From NCBI GenBank assembly GCA_009785015.1, contig WQXD01000249.1:1-5589 (forward strand): 5,589 nt of DNA. Reading direction: 5' to 3'. A program made the translations under genes and the position numbers. Source of the stretch: Oscillospiraceae bacterium (GTDB lineage: Bacteria; Bacillota_A; Clostridia; Oscillospirales; WRJC01). Shown in pieces: positions 5,355 to 5,589 of the stretch. The notes beneath the pieces are model-generated. The model was not told the DNA's origin. It made no database searches and worked only from the letters and a program-made list of their open reading frames with translations. Positions within the stretch are counted from its first letter, which is position 1. Every line of letters starts with the position of its first letter.

Positions 5355-5589
5355 CTATCCGCCTTTTTGTATCAGATTTTTTTGAGAATAGGCGACAAGC
5401 CCTCCCGCCTCAAACAGTTCCACCATGAAATCGGGGAATGTACCGCCTTTGTATTGCTTGTTTTTGGTGAGATTGACCACAGTCCCGGACTTGAGATCCA
5501 CCTCAAATTCGTCGCCGCCGCGGGCTTCGGCTGCGGCTTCTTCGCATTCTATTATCGGCAGACCTATATTTATCGCGTTGCGGTAAAAA
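5355..5589 (-). CDS. leuD: 3-isopropylmalate dehydratase small subunit, C-terminal part (EC 4.2.1.33)
   Basis: Only the last 77 residues are in the window, starting FYRNAINIGLPIIECEEA and ending before the TAG at 5357-5355. The FYRNAINIGLP stretch is the swivelling aconitase-type small-subunit signature. The section DEFEVDLKSGTVVNLT, followed by FPDFMVELFEAGGLVAYSQK, matches the usual LeuD end, which is near 160-170 residues in full. With LeuC, which binds the iron-sulfur cluster, it isomerises 2-isopropylmalate to 3-isopropylmalate, the substrate of the next gene. It is 16 bases from leuB, and the leuB Shine-Dalgarno site starts two bases after its stop, so the two are surely one operon. leuC is expected just beyond the right edge. 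Confidence 0.95.
   Translation of the reverse strand, partial: FYRNAINIGLPIIECEEAAAEARGGDEFEVDLKSGTVVNLTKNKQYKGGTFPDFMVELFEAGGLVAYSQKNLIQKGG

Overview
The window looks like a stretch of chromosome from an uncultured anaerobic Bacillota species, probably of class Clostridia. Supporting signs are A/G-rich Shine-Dalgarno sites, sigma-A type promoters of the form TTGCAN-17-TATAAT, and a KDPG-aldolase-type protein with a C-terminal VOC-like extension, an arrangement I associate with clostridial proteins. A CapA protein with a Glu/Thr-rich stalk, and an acyltransferase of the NAT_N/GNAT_C type, also fit. This placement is inference; no rRNA or other marker gene is present. I see no RNA gene, CRISPR array, insertion sequence, prophage gene or defence gene. 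No gene-free stretch is longer than about 150 bases.

Layout from left to right. Bases 1-411 (minus) hold the N-terminal 137 residues of an acyltransferase-domain protein that runs off the left edge. A 118-base divergent intergenic region (412-529) carries a good promoter for the next gene. Bases 530-1795 (plus) encode a membrane-anchored CapA/PGA_cap metallophosphatase-like protein. It converges on uxaC (1804-3213, minus, glucuronate isomerase), with only 8 bases between the stop codons. Upstream of uxaC, in the same direction and 8 bases away, is a 296-residue KDPG-aldolase-like protein fused to a VOC-like domain (3222-4112). The two appear to be one operon driven by an extended -10 promoter at 4168-4196, which is preceded by A/T tracts repeated every 10 bases. 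Further right, also on minus, are leuB (4256-5338) and the C-terminal part of leuD (from 5355), the end of a leucine operon.

How the genes fit together. UxaC opens the hexuronate (Ashwell) pathway, whose last step is KDPG cleavage by Eda, so an Eda-family gene beside uxaC makes sense at first sight. However, the Eda-like protein has lost the Schiff-base lysine (Gln at residue 128), the phosphate-binding TGG motif, other active-site residues and about 20 residues at the end of the barrel. It is therefore unlikely to be a working KDPG aldolase. This is the most unusual item in the window. A second item is LeuB, which has Gly where the NAD-selecting Asp of isopropylmalate dehydrogenases normally sits. 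LeuD and LeuB catalyse consecutive steps of leucine synthesis and appear unrelated to the neighbouring sugar-acid genes.
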